A stretch of DNA of 64,000 bases from Neofusicoccum parvum (GCA_020912385.1 CP087212.1:558001-622000), one strand, 5' to 3'. Positions 33,742 through 45,797 are shown, numbered from the stretch's first letter. Notes: generated from the sequence alone by a model not told the origin. Numbers and translations are program-made.

Positions 33742-36258
33742 ATGCCTTCGACATCAACGCCCTCCGAGCGCCCAGGCAAGCACGACCTGGGCGCCGGCCT
33801 CAATCTCAAGAGCCCGAGCATTGCGAACCACCCCTCGGGCCCGCCTCAGCATGGAGAGTTCGGCCAGGCAGAGCGAGGCGTGTCCATCGCCTCGACCTTT
33901 CTGTCCGGCATTCTGGCGTAAGCACGCTCCAGCACCACCCGGAGAAGTCGCCTGCTCACACGCTGCATGCAGAATCAACGCCGCCCAATTCATTGGCCTG
34001 CCGTTCAAGATGATTGATCCAAAATTCTACAATGATTATATCGCCTTCACCAAACAGTCCTTTGCCGTTCTCGTCACCACTCTGACCCAGTGGTGGTCGC
34101 CCACCAAAGTCCACGTCAGCGGAGACTCCAGTCTTCCAGGGCAACTCTTCTTGAAAGAAGACGGCAGTCTTGAATGCAAGTTTCCAGACCGCATTGTCCT
34201 CATGGCCAATCACCAGGTATACCCCCCGCCCCTGAGACGTCGCTGCACGTACTGACGCGCTCCAGCTGTACACTGACTGGCTGTATCTGTGGTGGGTGGC
34301 CTATACTAACAAAATGGCTGGCCACGTCTACATCATCCTCAAAGAGTCGATCAAGAACATTCCGCTTATCGGATGGGGCTCTCAATTCTACAACTTCATC
34401 TTCCTGGCCCGGAATTGGGAAAAGGACAAGCCTCGATTCCAGGAGCACCTGCAGCAGCTCAGCAACCCGAAAGATCCTATGTGGCTCATCATTTTTCCCG
34501 AAGGGACCAACCTGTCAAAATCAACCCGTGAGTCCAGCAGGAGATGGGCAGAGAAAAATGGAATTCAGGACATGCGCCACCAACTCCTCCCAAGAAGCAC
34601 TGGCCTAAAGTTTTGCTTGGAAAATCTGAAGCATACCACGGAATGGCTTTACGACTGCACAATTGCCTACGAAGGCGTTCCGTAAGTGCATCATCTCCGT
34701 GGAAGCTCTGATGCTAACATCTCCCAGGCTCGGCCAATATGGCCAGGACATCTACACCCTCCAATCCTCATTTTTCGAAGGCCGTCCCCCCAAATCCGTA
34801 AACATGCACTGGCGCCGTTTCCGCATTTCCTCCATCCCACTCCACTCCGATAAAGCCTTTGAGGTCTGGCTGCGCAACCGCTGGAAGGAAAAGGATCACT
34901 ACCTCGACTATTATTTGCGCAAGGGCGCCTTCCCCAGCACCGAACCGTGGAAGGCGTCGTCTCCGGCCGAAATCGCCAAGATCAAGCCAGCCAAGAGCAT
35001 TGAAGCGCAGGTCAAAAGCGGTAGCTGGGGCGAGTTCCTGGCCATTTTCGCACCCATCACGGCGTTCCTGACGGTATTGTTCCTCTTCTACGGTGCTTCT
35101 GTCAAGGAGCTGATTGGCACGGGTGCGTCTAACGCGAACGCGAAAATCAAACAGGCCCAGCAGGCTGGCCAGCTGACGAGTGACGGTGCCCTGCCTCCCT
35201 CGCTGGCCAAGAAGGCGTTGAAGAACGCCCGTGCGGCTGACCCAGCGGCATCCGAGGCGTCAGGGACATCAGCGGGTAAGCCCCAGTATGGCGAGTGGGA
35301 CGCCATTCGCAAGGCTCTAGCACAGAAGAATATGGAGGGCGTGAAATCTTTTGCACCCAAGGCACCGACAACTGTGGACTCGGTATCCGGGCATCGTTCG
35401 TTCTCACAGCCGGCGACAAGGAAGGTGGCAACGACTACTACAACATCTTCGACGGGTGTGAAAACAAAGACGCTATTGAAGGTGGATACATCCAATGATG
35501 CACTAAGAGCATTGTTGGCAAAGAACCTGGGCAAGGCAGAGAATAGCAAGCAGGTTGCACAGCAGACCCTCAAACTCGCCAACGGTCATGTTATCAAGGC
35601 CACTGCCCCTGAAACCACGGAGGTGAACCAGGGAGGTCCAGTCAGATTAGCGAATGGACTCTCAGTCGGTGGGAAAAAGGAAGAGACTCCTCCCTCACCA
35701 GTTAGGCTGGCGAACGGCTTAACATTGGGGCCGAAGGGCCAGACTTCTCCGGCACCGACCGCGGCCAGACGGCCTTCAGGAGTCGCAAAGCCCACGCCAC
35801 TGAGAAAGGCTACCGCAACACCTGTTCCATACAAGAAACCCGAGCCGAAAAAGACTGCAGCACCATCACTGCCTTCAACTGTTTTACCTAAGGATAAGAA
35901 ACCTGCAGCTGCTACCGCATCGACTCCTTCATTGGCAAGTGGCCCGACAAGATCTGCTACTACCATTTCGACGCCCGCTCAGTCGACAGCGAAAGCTATG
36001 CCGACGAAAAAAGCACCAGCACCAGCGCAACCGGGGAAGAAGACTCAAGCTTCTGGCTCAAATGGGGCAAATGGACAAGGTAAACCGCAACAGAAAGCGC
36101 CAGCGGTTTCGAAACCAGCGGAGCAGAAAGCACCAGCCGGGAAGAGTACAGGGAAAGCGATACCGCTAGTTGTGCAGGAAACGAGTAGGGGGCCGAAGGA
36201 AAAGGTTGCGCCGAGGAAACTGGAAGCAGTCAAGGCGCGGAAGGAGGGTGTGAAGTGA
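33742..36258 (+). CDS. lysophospholipid/glycerol-phosphate acyltransferase (LPLAT, LCLAT-like) with long disordered tail
   Basis: Four exons, 33742..33917, 33973..34216, 34266..34681 and 34728..36258, encode 788 residues. Splicing intron 2 rebuilds the catalytic motif NHQLYTDW (His139, Asp144; H-x4-D), and the acyl-acceptor motif IIFPEGTNLS lies near residue 218. These define the PlsC-type family of acyl-CoA:lysophospholipid acyltransferases; AGPAT/lysocardiolipin acyltransferase members (yeast Cst26/Psi1-like) are the closest that I can name. Hydrophobic segments lie at residues about 48-75 and 425-445 (EFLAIFAPITAFLTVLFLFY), fitting an ER membrane enzyme. After that comes a tail of about 340 residues, Lys/Pro/Ala/Thr-rich and likely disordered. 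In it a LANG-containing motif appears three times: LKLANGH, PVRLANGLSVG and PVRLANGLTLG. The start at 33742 is the first ATG in frame. Confidence 0.88.
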
Positions 36259-37173
36259 GAAACCTTTTATCATGTTTCCATGGGGACTTGAAAAGTTACT
36301 ACGGCTGGACTTTATAGTGTTACGATACCCGTTTTCTTTCTTTTTTTCCCCGTTTCTTTATAGCTTCAAGACTGGATGTCAGTGGTCCGCCAGGAATCAA
36401 AATTGAGTCTTATGCAATTTCTCAGAGACTGCATGGACATCAGGAGTGCCAGACCCCACCATCGAGCACGAGACAGGCGGTCTCGATGCGGAGGCGGGTC
36501 TCGAAGTTTGGATCGGACAAGGATGCACCCCTGCCGCCTCACCAGCCACAGCGGCACCATCTGACATCACAGTCTAGGCCGTACTCGCTTGCACCTGCGC
36601 GCCAACGCAGTGGGACCTTCGCAAATCTTGGAAAAGCAGGCCGAAGTGGCGACGTCAATCCCGGTTGCACTTCCTTCCCCGCAGATGCGGCTGGTGATAG
36701 GACGGTGGCCCGGGGCGTTGACGCAATCGGCGGCCATGACTAGCGTAGCATTACGTCTGGCTTGCCTGGATCGCTCCTGTACCGCCTGTAAATCCTGATA
36801 GGGGAGAGATTGCGGGTGGTTAAGGGTCTCTGGCAACGTCGGTCGCCACGATTCGTTCGGACTTGCTGCTGGAGCTCACTGAACCTCAAGCTTTCACCTG
36901 CGAACGCCCCGTCCATTTTACTTTCGGGCCCTTTCTTCCACAGTGGGTTCGCAGACGATTTTGAACTATCTGCTGCGAGAAACGCAACGGACTGCCCACG
37001 AACCCGGTCACGTTTTATCTGGTTGATCCCGGTTGCGTTTGGTGTTTTCCCAGCTCCAGAGAACCCACGCAGCATTTAGACACTCGCCTCTCCTCTACTA
37101 CTTCAACCTTATCTTTCGACATCTTCTCCACATCCTAGTCACTCTTCAGCCACTCCTACCTCCAACCACCACA
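36259..37173. other. intergenic region, no gene seen
   Basis: Spacer between two plus-strand genes. A T-rich stretch near 36330-36360 follows the acyltransferase; the last 100 bp before 37174 are C/T-rich as in a fungal leader. No gene recognised. Confidence 0.5.
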
Positions 37174-38487
37174 ATGGCAGGCTTCATCCAAAACTACGTC
37201 GGCGGCATCGTGCAAAACGCCGCCGTCGGCGCCGCGACCTACGCCATCACAACCGGCGGCCGGGTCGTCGGCGACGCCGTGATCAGCGCAGGCGACCTGA
37301 TCGAAGGCGCCGGACGAGGCGTCGGAAACAGTCCGTAACCCCTTTCCCACCTCCAGAGCCTCATTCCCGCACCCTCGTTCCCCCGGCTAACCCCCACCAC
37401 CACCTCAGGCGTCGAAGGCTACATCGACCGCTACGGCAACTGGATCCGCTCCTACGGCGACGGCGCCATCGCCGCCACCGCCGCCGACGCCCCCGCCTAC
37501 GCCCGCACCCGCACCGCCGTCAAGCCGCCAAAGCAGAAAGCCCCGCCCGGAGGCGCCCAGAAGGCCCTGCCCGCCCCCAACAAGCCCGGCACCAAAGCCC
37601 TGCCCGCGCCCGAGCCCAAGAAGGCGGCCGCGGCCGCGCGCCCGGGCCTCAAGAAGTCGCTGTCGGACTCCGCGTCGGCGACGGCGGCGGCGGGAGCGAA
37701 GGGCCTGCCGCCCGTCAGCGGCGTGAAGAAGGTGGGCGGCGGGGCGCAGCTGAGCAAGGGCCAGCTGGCCAAGGCGCGCGGGATCAAGGCCGCGGACCTG
37801 AAGGGCGCGGGCGGCAAGGCTGTGGGAGCGGTTGGTGGGGGTGTGGGCGCGGTTGGCGGGGGTGTGGGCGCGCTGGGTGGCGGCGTGGCGAGGGCCGTGC
37901 CGGGCGTGGGGTGGAAGAGGTCGCCGGCGCAGAGCGGTGGTAAGAAGCCGGCGAGCAGCGGAGGCAGCGAGGCTGGGAGCACGGCTGGGAGCACGGCGTC
38001 GACGGCGGCGGCGGCGAAGAAGACGGGGGCTGCGGATGCGGCGAAGAGGACGGTGGCGGCGGTGAATGGGGGCGTGCCGAGTGCGAGGACGCCGCTGCCG
38101 CCGGCGGGTGGGGCGGAGAAGAAGAGCGCGCAGTATCCGAAGCCGTTTTCGGCGAAGAGGCCGGATGGGAAGGTGGTGGTTTCGAAGGAGTCAAGGCCCG
38201 GGGCGGTGAAGAGCGCGGCGCCGAAGGGTGGGGTTGGGGCTGGAGCGGGGAAGCAGGAGGGGAAGAAGGAGTATGACTTCCTTACAGCGGACAAGAAACA
38301 GGGTGGTGGGAAAGGAAAGGATGGAAAAGGGGGATTCGACTTCATGACGTTGATGGCGGAAGACCCCAAGAAGAAGGGACCGGGAAGCGTGGCAGGGAGT
38401 GTGAAGACTAATGGCACCGCGAAGAAGGCAGGAGCTGTTGGCGGTGGTGGAAAGCAGGAGACGAGCGGGAAGTATGAGTTCTTCTGA
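37174..38487 (+). CDS. Ala/Gly/Lys-rich protein of unknown function with Gly-rich N-terminal module
   Basis: Two exons, 37174..37330 and 37409..38487, encode 411 residues. The donor that keeps the frame is GTCCGT, weaker than usual; the more canonical GTAACC five bases later breaks the frame. The N-terminal 70 residues look folded and conserved: MAGFIQNYVGGIVQNAAVGA, then RVVGDAVISAGDLIEGAGRG, and after the intron VEGYIDRYGNWIRSYGDG. The rest is low complexity, with a repeated VGAVGGG/VGALGGG run. Near the end three short aromatic-acidic motifs occur: EYDFLT, GFDFMT and KYEFF, the last being the C-terminus. The N-terminal glycine-spaced helix could associate with membranes. I do not recognise the family. 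There is no classical signal peptide. Confidence 0.75.
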
Positions 38488-39321
38488 GGTGGAAGTGACG
38501 ATGCGGCATGTTGGAAGCGAGCAAAGATGAGAATGGGACAGGGAGCTTAGCGCAGAAGTGTAACAGCTGTATGAAGGATGACGACTTATGGAAAAGCAAA
38601 CGATGAATGTTCTCTATTTTACTTTCATCTTGGCGTTTTGGTAGGAAGGCCGGCAGTTTTTCGAAATAAAGAAACTTGACATGTCCTTCAATATTGTTGT
38701 TGATTGTTTATAAATCAAGTAGGCCATTGTCGATTATGAATAAGGTCACCATTATTGCCAGTCTCCATTCATCAAGACCCATCGTAATGATGTAAAGCAC
38801 CGCCTCAAGAATATTGAGAACCCACTAGCCAGACCGGTCAAGCCGCCATCCACAGTTCTCGTAGTGTTGTGGATAAATTTATACCCATCATCTGCGGAGT
38901 AAAAGGCCAAAGAAAGAGTGTCTTAGTGATTTTTGACGTGATCTTCGCTTTGTTAGTGTCGGCTAGCGTTTCTGATTGGCGCTTAAAGTTAAATAAATAG
39001 CAACATATGTTTCCGCAGTAGCCTCCAGATGTCTTTCTGCCCCGAGTATATACGATGGTGACTTCAGCATTCAACGTGTTAAATGCAGACAGAACTCACT
39101 ATTACGCGTTGTGTCCATCTAACACTGAATCTTCATTATCATGAACTGTGAATTTTGAATATTCTCCAACATCCATCAACAGTGCACTCTATGCATTCAG
39201 AAGTCCATTCGTTCAAGTCCATCATAAATTACCTTATCTCATGACACATTAACTCCCGCCTCCGAATCCCTCGACCCTACCCAGCCAATTAAATGAACGG
39301 GAAACGCGTTCCTCCACTCAT
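38488..39321. other. AT-richer convergent region, no gene seen
   Basis: Tail-to-tail spacer. AATAAA at 38665-38670 lies about 180 bp after the stop at 38487 and may serve as a polyadenylation signal. The remaining sequence is AT-rich with no gene seen. Confidence 0.5.
38665..38670 (+). terminator. possible polyadenylation signal
   Basis: AATAAA hexamer 178 bp downstream of the stop of the Ala/Gly/Lys-rich protein. Fungal signals are loose, so this is only a suggestion. Confidence 0.3.
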
Positions 39322-42175
39322 TCACTCCACCACCAACTGCCCTGTCAACCTCACATCCTCCACACTCGCCGCCACATACACCCCAAACGTCCCCCTCGGC
39401 AACACCCAGCCCTGACTCACAACATCCCACACGCTCAAATCCCTCCGCGTCAGCTCAAACGTGACCACCTTACTCTCCCCAACCGCCAACGGCACCTTCT
39501 CAAACCCGCGCAGCTGCTTCGCCGGCGTATCCGCCGCCGGCACACCCAGGTACAGCTGCACCACCTCAGCAGCCGAGTAATTCCCGGTATTCGTGATCGT
39601 CGCGCTGACCGTCGCGACCGTCTCCCACAGACTCGCCAGCCCTCCCTCGACGACCTCCGCGGGCGGCGCCGCCTCGGGCAGCTGCTCCGCGCTCAAGCTC
39701 GCGGCCAGCGCGCCGTACGCGAACGACGAGTAGGTCAAGCCGAAGCCGAACGGGAAGCGCGGCGCGACGCCGCGGCGCGCGAAGTCGCGGTAGTCGAGGT
39801 ACAGGCCCTCGGTGAAGTCGGCCTCGGTGTAGTAGTCGGACGCGGCGTCGGCGCGCACCGGCGCGAGCAGGGCGCCGTAGTCGGCCTCGGAGCGCGCGAC
39901 CGTGTACGGCAGCTTGCCCGAGAACGACTGGTCGCCGTAGACGAGGCTGGCGAGGGCGCGGCCGGAGTCCTGGCCTGGCAGGTGGGCGAAGATGGCGGCG
40001 GTGACGTTGGGGTGCTCGATCCAGGCGTCGACGAGGCGGATGCCGGCGTTGTGGAGGATGACGATGGTGTTGGAGCAGTTGGCCGCGACGTTCTGGACGA
40101 GCGTGTCCGACCAGGTGTCGGTGAGGGTGGTGCGGTCGAAGCCTTCGGTCGCGAAGGCGTTGATGAAGACGAGGCAGGCGTCCGAGCCGGCCTCGACGGT
40201 GGGCGACTGCGAGCTGAAGTCCCAGAAGAGCTGGGTGTTGTCCTTGTAGGCGCGCTCCGAGAAGGCGTCGAAGGGGGCGCTGATGTAGGGCGGTGTCACG
40301 GCGCCGCTGCCGCCGCCGGAGATCAGGGTGCCGCCGTAGGCGGCTTGGGGGATGTCCGAGTCGGAAAGGCTGCCCGAGAAGAAGGTGAGGAGGTCGGCGT
40401 CGGAGATGTTGATGCTGGAGAAGCCCAGCGTCCACTTGCTGAAGCCGGGACCGGGGTTTACGGCAGCAGGGGCGATGCCGTCGTAGCCGTAGAGGGACAA
40501 AATCTTGGGAGACTTCAGGGGCAGGGCGTTGTTGACGTTCTTGACCAGGACGTGGCCTTCGACAGCGCCTTGGAAGATGGTGTCCTTGTTATCAGGCGAG
40601 AGAGCACTGACAATCTGGTCATCGTGGGGCTCCTGGAGACTGACAGGAACACCAGTGCCTGGCTCGAATTGGGCGAGCTTGTACCAGGTAGCCACAATGC
40701 TGCGAGGTGAAATCAACGTGCTGTCCTCAATCGCGTGGAATTTTGGGGCAGGTTGCTCACCGCTTAGCCATGTCATCAAGCCTGGACTGAGCAAGTGTTC
40801 CGTTCTCGACAGCAATTGTAAGGTTTCCATCCCAGTAGACTGAGTCCGGCATTGCCATGTCCATGCCGGCATCGGCGCTGGCGATACCAGTATGTTGCGC
40901 TGTCCAATCGCTCACGACGAAGCCCTGGAAGCCGAGTTCGGTCTTGAGGAGGCCGTTTAGCGTCTTGCTGTTCTGGCCTGAGGACAGTCAGTCGGATTGT
41001 GTGCAGCATGCATGACTGGGGATCACCTACAGCCGTATGATCCGTTGACCCTGTTGTAAGAGCACATCACCGTACCTGATGGTCGTCAGCTTCCCACTGT
41101 AACATGTCGCGAGCAGTTGAAGCACCCGTCTGGATGGGGACGCCCAGAGAGTTGACGACGGGCCCATTCGAACAAACGCTTCAACCACCGTTGGCAAGTG
41201 TCATGCCACTCACCTGCGCCTGCCTTGACCACGTCCTGGAACGGCCAAAGGTACAGCTCATGCATGGTCCTGTCATCGATATTTGCCGACACCGACGCGT
41301 TGAACGTGGTCGAGGACGGGTTGCGGTTCGTCTCCTGCTCGTTGCCGATGTAGTGCTTGGCCGACACGGCGACATGCTCCTGCACGCCCAGGACCGTGTC
41401 TGCGTTCAGCACGCCGCACAGGTACGGATCGACCGAGAAGCCCTCCTGCACACAGCATCAGCCAGCGCCACAACGCACCCCACCCGCACCCGCACTCACC
41501 CAGTTCCTCCCGCCCAGCACCGTCCTCCCAAGCGGCCCCATCACCGGGCCCAACCACACGTTCACTGCGCACCACCATCAGCCACGCCATCCCGCGAACA
41601 GCCCCGGGCAGACCGACAACTCACCTCCCTTCGCCCTGCTCTCCGCACCGATGGCCCTGCCGCGGTCGCGCGCCAGGTCCCTGTTCCAGGCGGCGGCGAC
41701 GTGCACGCCGCTGGCGAAGCCGCTGACCAGCTCGGTGCCGCGCACGCCGGCGGGCCCGTCGTTGAGGCACAGGCCGGGGAAGCCGACGCGCGGGGCGCCG
41801 CCCGACGTGCCGCTGCAGCCGCTGGTCGTCGACGTGTAGCCGAACGTCAGGTTCTGCTTCTCGTCGTTGGTCATCTGCGCGACCAGCGCGGCCGCGTACG
41901 CGTAGGCCGCCGCCCAGTCGCCCGTGCCGCTGGCTTCGGCTGCGGGGGGGAGTGTCAGTTGGGAGGGGTGGGGGAGGGCGGGGGAGGGGGGAGGGCGTAC
42001 GGCTGGGGTAGACGGGTGGGGAGTGCTTGTAGGCGTAGCGGAGCTCCTGCTCGGCGATGAGGGAGGGCGAGGCTGGGATGGCGGTGGAGGAGGAGGATTG
42101 GGCGGCTGCTGGGCCCGAGCACCAGAGTGCTAGAGCGAGCAGCTGGGCAAGCGGGAGGCGTGAGAGGGCTGCCAT
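39322..42175 (-). CDS. secreted beta-glucosidase, glycoside hydrolase family 3
   Basis: Seven exons, complement of 39322..40699, 40761..40977, 41031..41075, 41214..41445, 41500..41564, 41625..41939 and 42001..42175, encode 808 residues; all phases close. A signal peptide is clear ([20 protein letters not shown]). GH3 marks: [56 protein letters not shown] across introns 2 and 3, [30 protein letters not shown] rebuilt over introns 4 and 5, and the nucleophile Asp301 in FVVSDW. The second GH3 domain and a C-terminal fibronectin III-like domain ([20 protein letters not shown]) follow. The enzyme releases glucose from cellobiose and related beta-glucosides outside the cell. Exon 5 is only 45 bp. 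Intron 4 is long (138 bp). A TATA box lies 66 bp upstream. Confidence 0.94.
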
Positions 42176-43506
42176 TGTGGAGGTGGCTCGCGCGGTGGTG
42201 CTGGGCTGGCGACACCTGACAATGGCATTGGGGACGGGTCTTTATAGCAATTGAGCAGAGACATGATGGCAGGGCTTGAAGGCACGGCGGCTAATGTGCA
42301 ACCCCTCTCTTGAAGAATTTCGGGCTTGAAATTTTTTTCACGGACTCGATTGTTCAATTGGGAGGGGAGGGCGGGAAGGCGTCACCGACGTCACGTCACG
42401 ACAGCTCAGTGGTGTGGTCCCTCGGGTGGCGTTTTCTCCCCCGCAAGCTTCCCCAAGCTTTGCTCCCGGCCACGGCGGCTGCGACCAAGAGTCAGCCACG
42501 ACGACGCGGACACTAGTCAGTACGCGCCCTCTCGCGCTCTCGGACTCGGGTGTTCCGAGTCCGGGGAACGGTGTGTGGCCGGCTCTGTGCCCGCATACAG
42601 CTACGGCCGGCAAGTGACGAGCGCTGGCCTCCACATTGCCGACCCCGCATTGTTGGAAAAGCTCCCGCAAAGCGTTAGCCCGCGGCCGCAGTCCGGCGAC
42701 ACCTACCACTGCGGCTGAAGGAGAGGTCATGGGAGCGCGCGGGCTGCCTCCATGCACGTTATGTTTGCCCGAGCATCTTCCGGGGCGTGGGTGGTGCGGG
42801 ACGGCGGTGCGGCAGTTCAACGGTGCCAATGGCGCCGCCTCCAGCTGATTCTGTGCATACGCCCGGCCTGGAAGGAAGTTCCCGTCCCATGTGCCTCCGT
42901 GGCTCAGGGCACTGCGGTCTCTCGGCGCTATTGTCCCGAGCGCAGTGGGCTGCTGGAGTCCAGCTTATTTCCCCTGCTGCGGCAGATTCGCGGTTATGCA
43001 CCCCGCCTTTCCTGCTTGGAGCAGTGCATGCGAGCCGGCGGGAGACAGGTTAAGCGAGCATTGCTACGCCAGCCTGCAACCATCGGCCTGAGAAGTAGAG
43101 CCCGTGACATGGAAGGATTTATCCAGCCGTCGGCCTCCAGCTGCAGCTTCATACGGATACGGCCCCGCACACCACCAGCATCAGTACGGATACGAAAAGT
43201 CCTGTCTCTACATGCTCGACTGTATTGGACATGCAGCCAAGAACATATATGGAGGCCAAGCGCTGGGCCATGAGCTCGGGTTCGACTGCACTCTTTTGGC
43301 CGCACAGTTGAGGGAACTCGAAGCGTCATTGCAGGTTTAGTTACTTTGATCCTTGCAGTACCTCTTCACTGCTACGCAACTAACAATCTATCTTCCAGGG
43401 CCCTCGGTCGTATTTACCGTATATCGCGCCCAAGAAAAGGAGCATCATTACCTCTCCGTCATCCAGTCATTACCCCTCTTCTCCCAAGACATCTCGCCAT
43501 CACCAC
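42176..43506. other. 1.3-kb intergenic region, promoter of GH3 gene
   Basis: Upstream of the GH3 gene and downstream of the But2-domain gene. Several open frames exist but none begins with a good ATG and shows protein-like conservation. No carbon-repressor sites were counted. Confidence 0.45.
42241..42246 (-). promoter_or_regulatory. TATA box of the GH3 beta-glucosidase
   Basis: TATAAA on the minus strand, 66 bp before the ATG at 42175. Position and sequence fit a regulated fungal promoter. Confidence 0.55.
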
Positions 43507-44754
43507 CTAACACTTCCTCACAAACAGCCCAATCGGGCTCGGATTCCAATCCTGGAACCACTCCAGCTCCAGCCCCCCCTCACCACACGCCTCATACGCC
43601 ACCGTCGTGCCGGCCTCACACGCCCCGCTCTCCACCACGAACCTCGTCCCGGGCGCGAGGCGCCAGGCACCCAGCCGCCCGCCGCTCGCCGGCACGCTGT
43701 CCCACGCCGTGGACGCGCTCGCCGGCGCGCTCAGCCTGTCGAACGCGATCGACCCGCCGGCGGCCGAGAGGGCGTAGTCGCTCGTCTGCAGCTCGCGCTT
43801 CGCCGGCAGCAGGAACACCGCGCTGCACGTGGCGCCGGCCCAGGCGGCCGGGATGTCGAAGTTGAACAGGCTGCACACGCCGCGCGACACGGTGCCGTTG
43901 TACTGCGTGCCGTAGGCGGTGCTGGGCGCGCTGGAGTTGACGGGGATGATCAGGTGCGGGTACTGGTAGGCGCCGGCGAGGTCGGTGGGGCAGGCGGAGG
44001 GCGAGGGCGTGGTGCCGGCGGGTTGCGAGGGTGTGCCGGCGGGCTGCGAGGGCTGCGGCGTCGACTGTGCCGGCGGCGGGCTCGCGATTGGTGGTGCGCT
44101 CTGGACGGCGGAGCTCTGCGGCGAGTTGCGTGTGGTCGGGCACTCGGTCGTGGACTGCGTCAGGGTCGAAGTGACGGTTGAGGAGGAGCTGGGCGCGCCG
44201 CTGCCGGCGGGAGCGCTCGGGGACGGAGGAGTGCCGGCTGGAGGCGGGCTGCTGGCGACCGGGACGCTGGTCGAGACCGGGACGGGGGTGGATGCGGATG
44301 GAGCCTGGCCGCCGCCAGAAGCGCACTTGCCCTGGGTGCTCAGGGTGATCTCGACGCACTTGCTCTGGCCGTCGACGGGCTTGGTGTAGATGTTGTACTC
44401 GCCGTCAGCCGCGGGACAGGCGTAGAACTGCGTGCTGCCGTTGTACGTCACCTCCCCGCCGCCACCAACCGAGAAGCCGGTCGTTGGGGAGACGCCCTGG
44501 TCGCACTGGAACTGCTTGGTCGGGGGCGTGAGGATGCAACCGCGGTGGTTGGCGTCGGTGATGCCGCCGGCGGAGTTGATGCAGTACTTGGCCGCGCCGT
44601 AGCCGCCGCCGACGCGGTTCTGCCCGTCGTTGAGCTGGCCGACGGTGCCCGAGGCGCCGCCCGATGCGGTGAGCTGGAAGCAGCAGTCTGGCCTCTTGAG
44701 CGCGGCGGCCGAGACGCCCAGGGTGAAGGCGAGTGGCGAAAGGACGTACTTCAT
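43507..44754 (-). CDS. secreted protein with C-terminal But2-type domain
   Basis: Single exon, 415 residues. Signal peptide MKYVLSPLAFTLGVSAAAL, then a cysteine-bearing N-terminal module (RPDCCFQLTASGGASGTVGQ ... YCINSAGG ... CILTPP ... FQCDQG ... FYACPA ... KCVEITLSTQGKC). A long Ser/Thr/Pro linker (residues about 145-245) should be O-glycosylated. The C-terminal 150 residues (YQYPHLIIPVNSSAPSTAYG, CSLFNFDIPAAWAGATCSAV, FLLPAKRELQTSDYALS) match the fungal domain named after the Ubc3-binding protein But2, found mostly in secreted or wall proteins. No GPI-anchor tail is seen (the end is GLFVRKC). Function unknown; a wall or extracellular role is inferred. The ATG at 44754 starts the signal peptide. 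Confidence 0.85.
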   Translation of the reverse strand: MKYVLSPLAFTLGVSAAALKRPDCCFQLTASGGASGTVGQLNDGQNRVGGGYGAAKYCINSAGGITDANHRGCILTPPTKQFQCDQGVSPTTGFSVGGGGEVTYNGSTQFYACPAADGEYNIYTKPVDGQSKCVEITLSTQGKCASGGGQAPSASTPVPVSTSVPVASSPPPAGTPPSPSAPAGSGAPSSSSTVTSTLTQSTTECPTTRNSPQSSAVQSAPPIASPPPAQSTPQPSQPAGTPSQPAGTTPSPSACPTDLAGAYQYPHLIIPVNSSAPSTAYGTQYNGTVSRGVCSLFNFDIPAAWAGATCSAVFLLPAKRELQTSDYALSAAGGSIAFDRLSAPASASTAWDSVPASGGRLGAWRLAPGTRFVVESGACEAGTTVAYEACGEGGLELEWFQDWNPSPIGLFVRKC

Positions 44755-45697
44755 TATGAGATGAACTAACAATTAAGGTGCCCTGGATGATGGCAAAAGG
44801 GGAAGGAGACGAGCGATGGACTGTTGATCGTGAAGATGTGAAACTCGCGTTGGAAGAAGCATACTTATAACTGTGGAAATTGAGTCCAGTCCGGTAACGT
44901 CAGGGAGCATCATGGTCCCAGGCTGCCTGTCTGCATCGTCGATGGTCTGATGGACCTCTGACGAACTCTCCTGGCTCTTGCATTAGACCTCCACATCGGC
45001 CCTCGCGTAACAGCAAACTTGGCGGTTGGCAGAACGGAAGGGAGGGGATCAGAAGTCCACAGGGCGCTGCACATCCAGATCCGCTGCTGTGGTCCATTGC
45101 AGGGAGGTAGTGGAGAACCTAGCGAGCGGGCTGACGGGTGACAGGTTCGACGGAGGATCCGGCGCGGGATTTTCAGGCACTCTTTCTGGAAATGTGACGT
45201 TGGACCCACAGTTCCTTGGATCGCGAGGAGGATCGACGACGGGAAGTCGTTCATTTCAACTGCTCCACAACCGTATTTTCTGTGTTGCGGCTCCGCTGCA
45301 TACGGAGGGAATGGAGACGCTCGCTGTTGAGTTGGGACCTACTCCCAAGCAGCAAAGAAGTAAGCGGTGCATTGGGGTGGATTGGGATCTCACAGCCACT
45401 TGGCTCTCCGGTCGAGTTGATTTTTACACGTCAGTGGTGGTCGAGGCTGGGAAAGTGGTTCCTCGGGTGTGCGTGGACGGACCAACAGCCTTGACGTCGT
45501 CTGATATCATCGTCACGTGCCCGACCAACGACCGACGCGCGTTGCGAGACAGCAAATCCAACGGCCGACCGACACTCTGAACATCGAATTAACCTCGCCT
45601 GGCATCCAAAGCTATTCATCGTGTTGAAGTCCATATCGGCTGGACTCCAAATCCACCAAATGCTGCGAAGTGTACATATGTAAGAACGATTGGCGAC
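44755..45697. other. intergenic region between But2-domain gene and transposon
   Basis: The promoter of the But2-domain gene is at the left (TATA listed at 44864). The rest up to the TA target site at 45698 has no recognised gene; a 184-codon frame at 45026 lacks an ATG and conservation. Confidence 0.45.
44864..44869 (-). promoter_or_regulatory. possible TATA box of the But2-domain gene
   Basis: TATAAG on the minus strand within TTATAAGTATG, 109 bp before the ATG at 44754. Confidence 0.4.
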
Positions 45698-45699
45698 TA

Positions 45700-45758
45700 A
45701 CGTAGTTTACAAGCGAGCCGCCACTCCAAGCGAGCCGCCACTCCAAGCGAGCCGCCAC
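45700..45758 (+). repeat. left terminal inverted repeat with three 17-bp units
   Basis: An 11-bp tip (45700-45710) is followed by units at 45711-45727 and 45728-45744 and a third, 14-bp partial unit at 45745-45758. Confidence 0.88.
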
Positions 45759-45797
45759 CCTCACCAACTTTACGCGACGCGTCACCTTTCGACTACA

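Noticed and set aside
43104..43340. 78-codon frame with a GYGPAHHQHQYGYE segment
   Set aside because: It starts at GTG, has no secretion signal or known domain, and its His/Tyr/Gln richness reflects local simple sequence.
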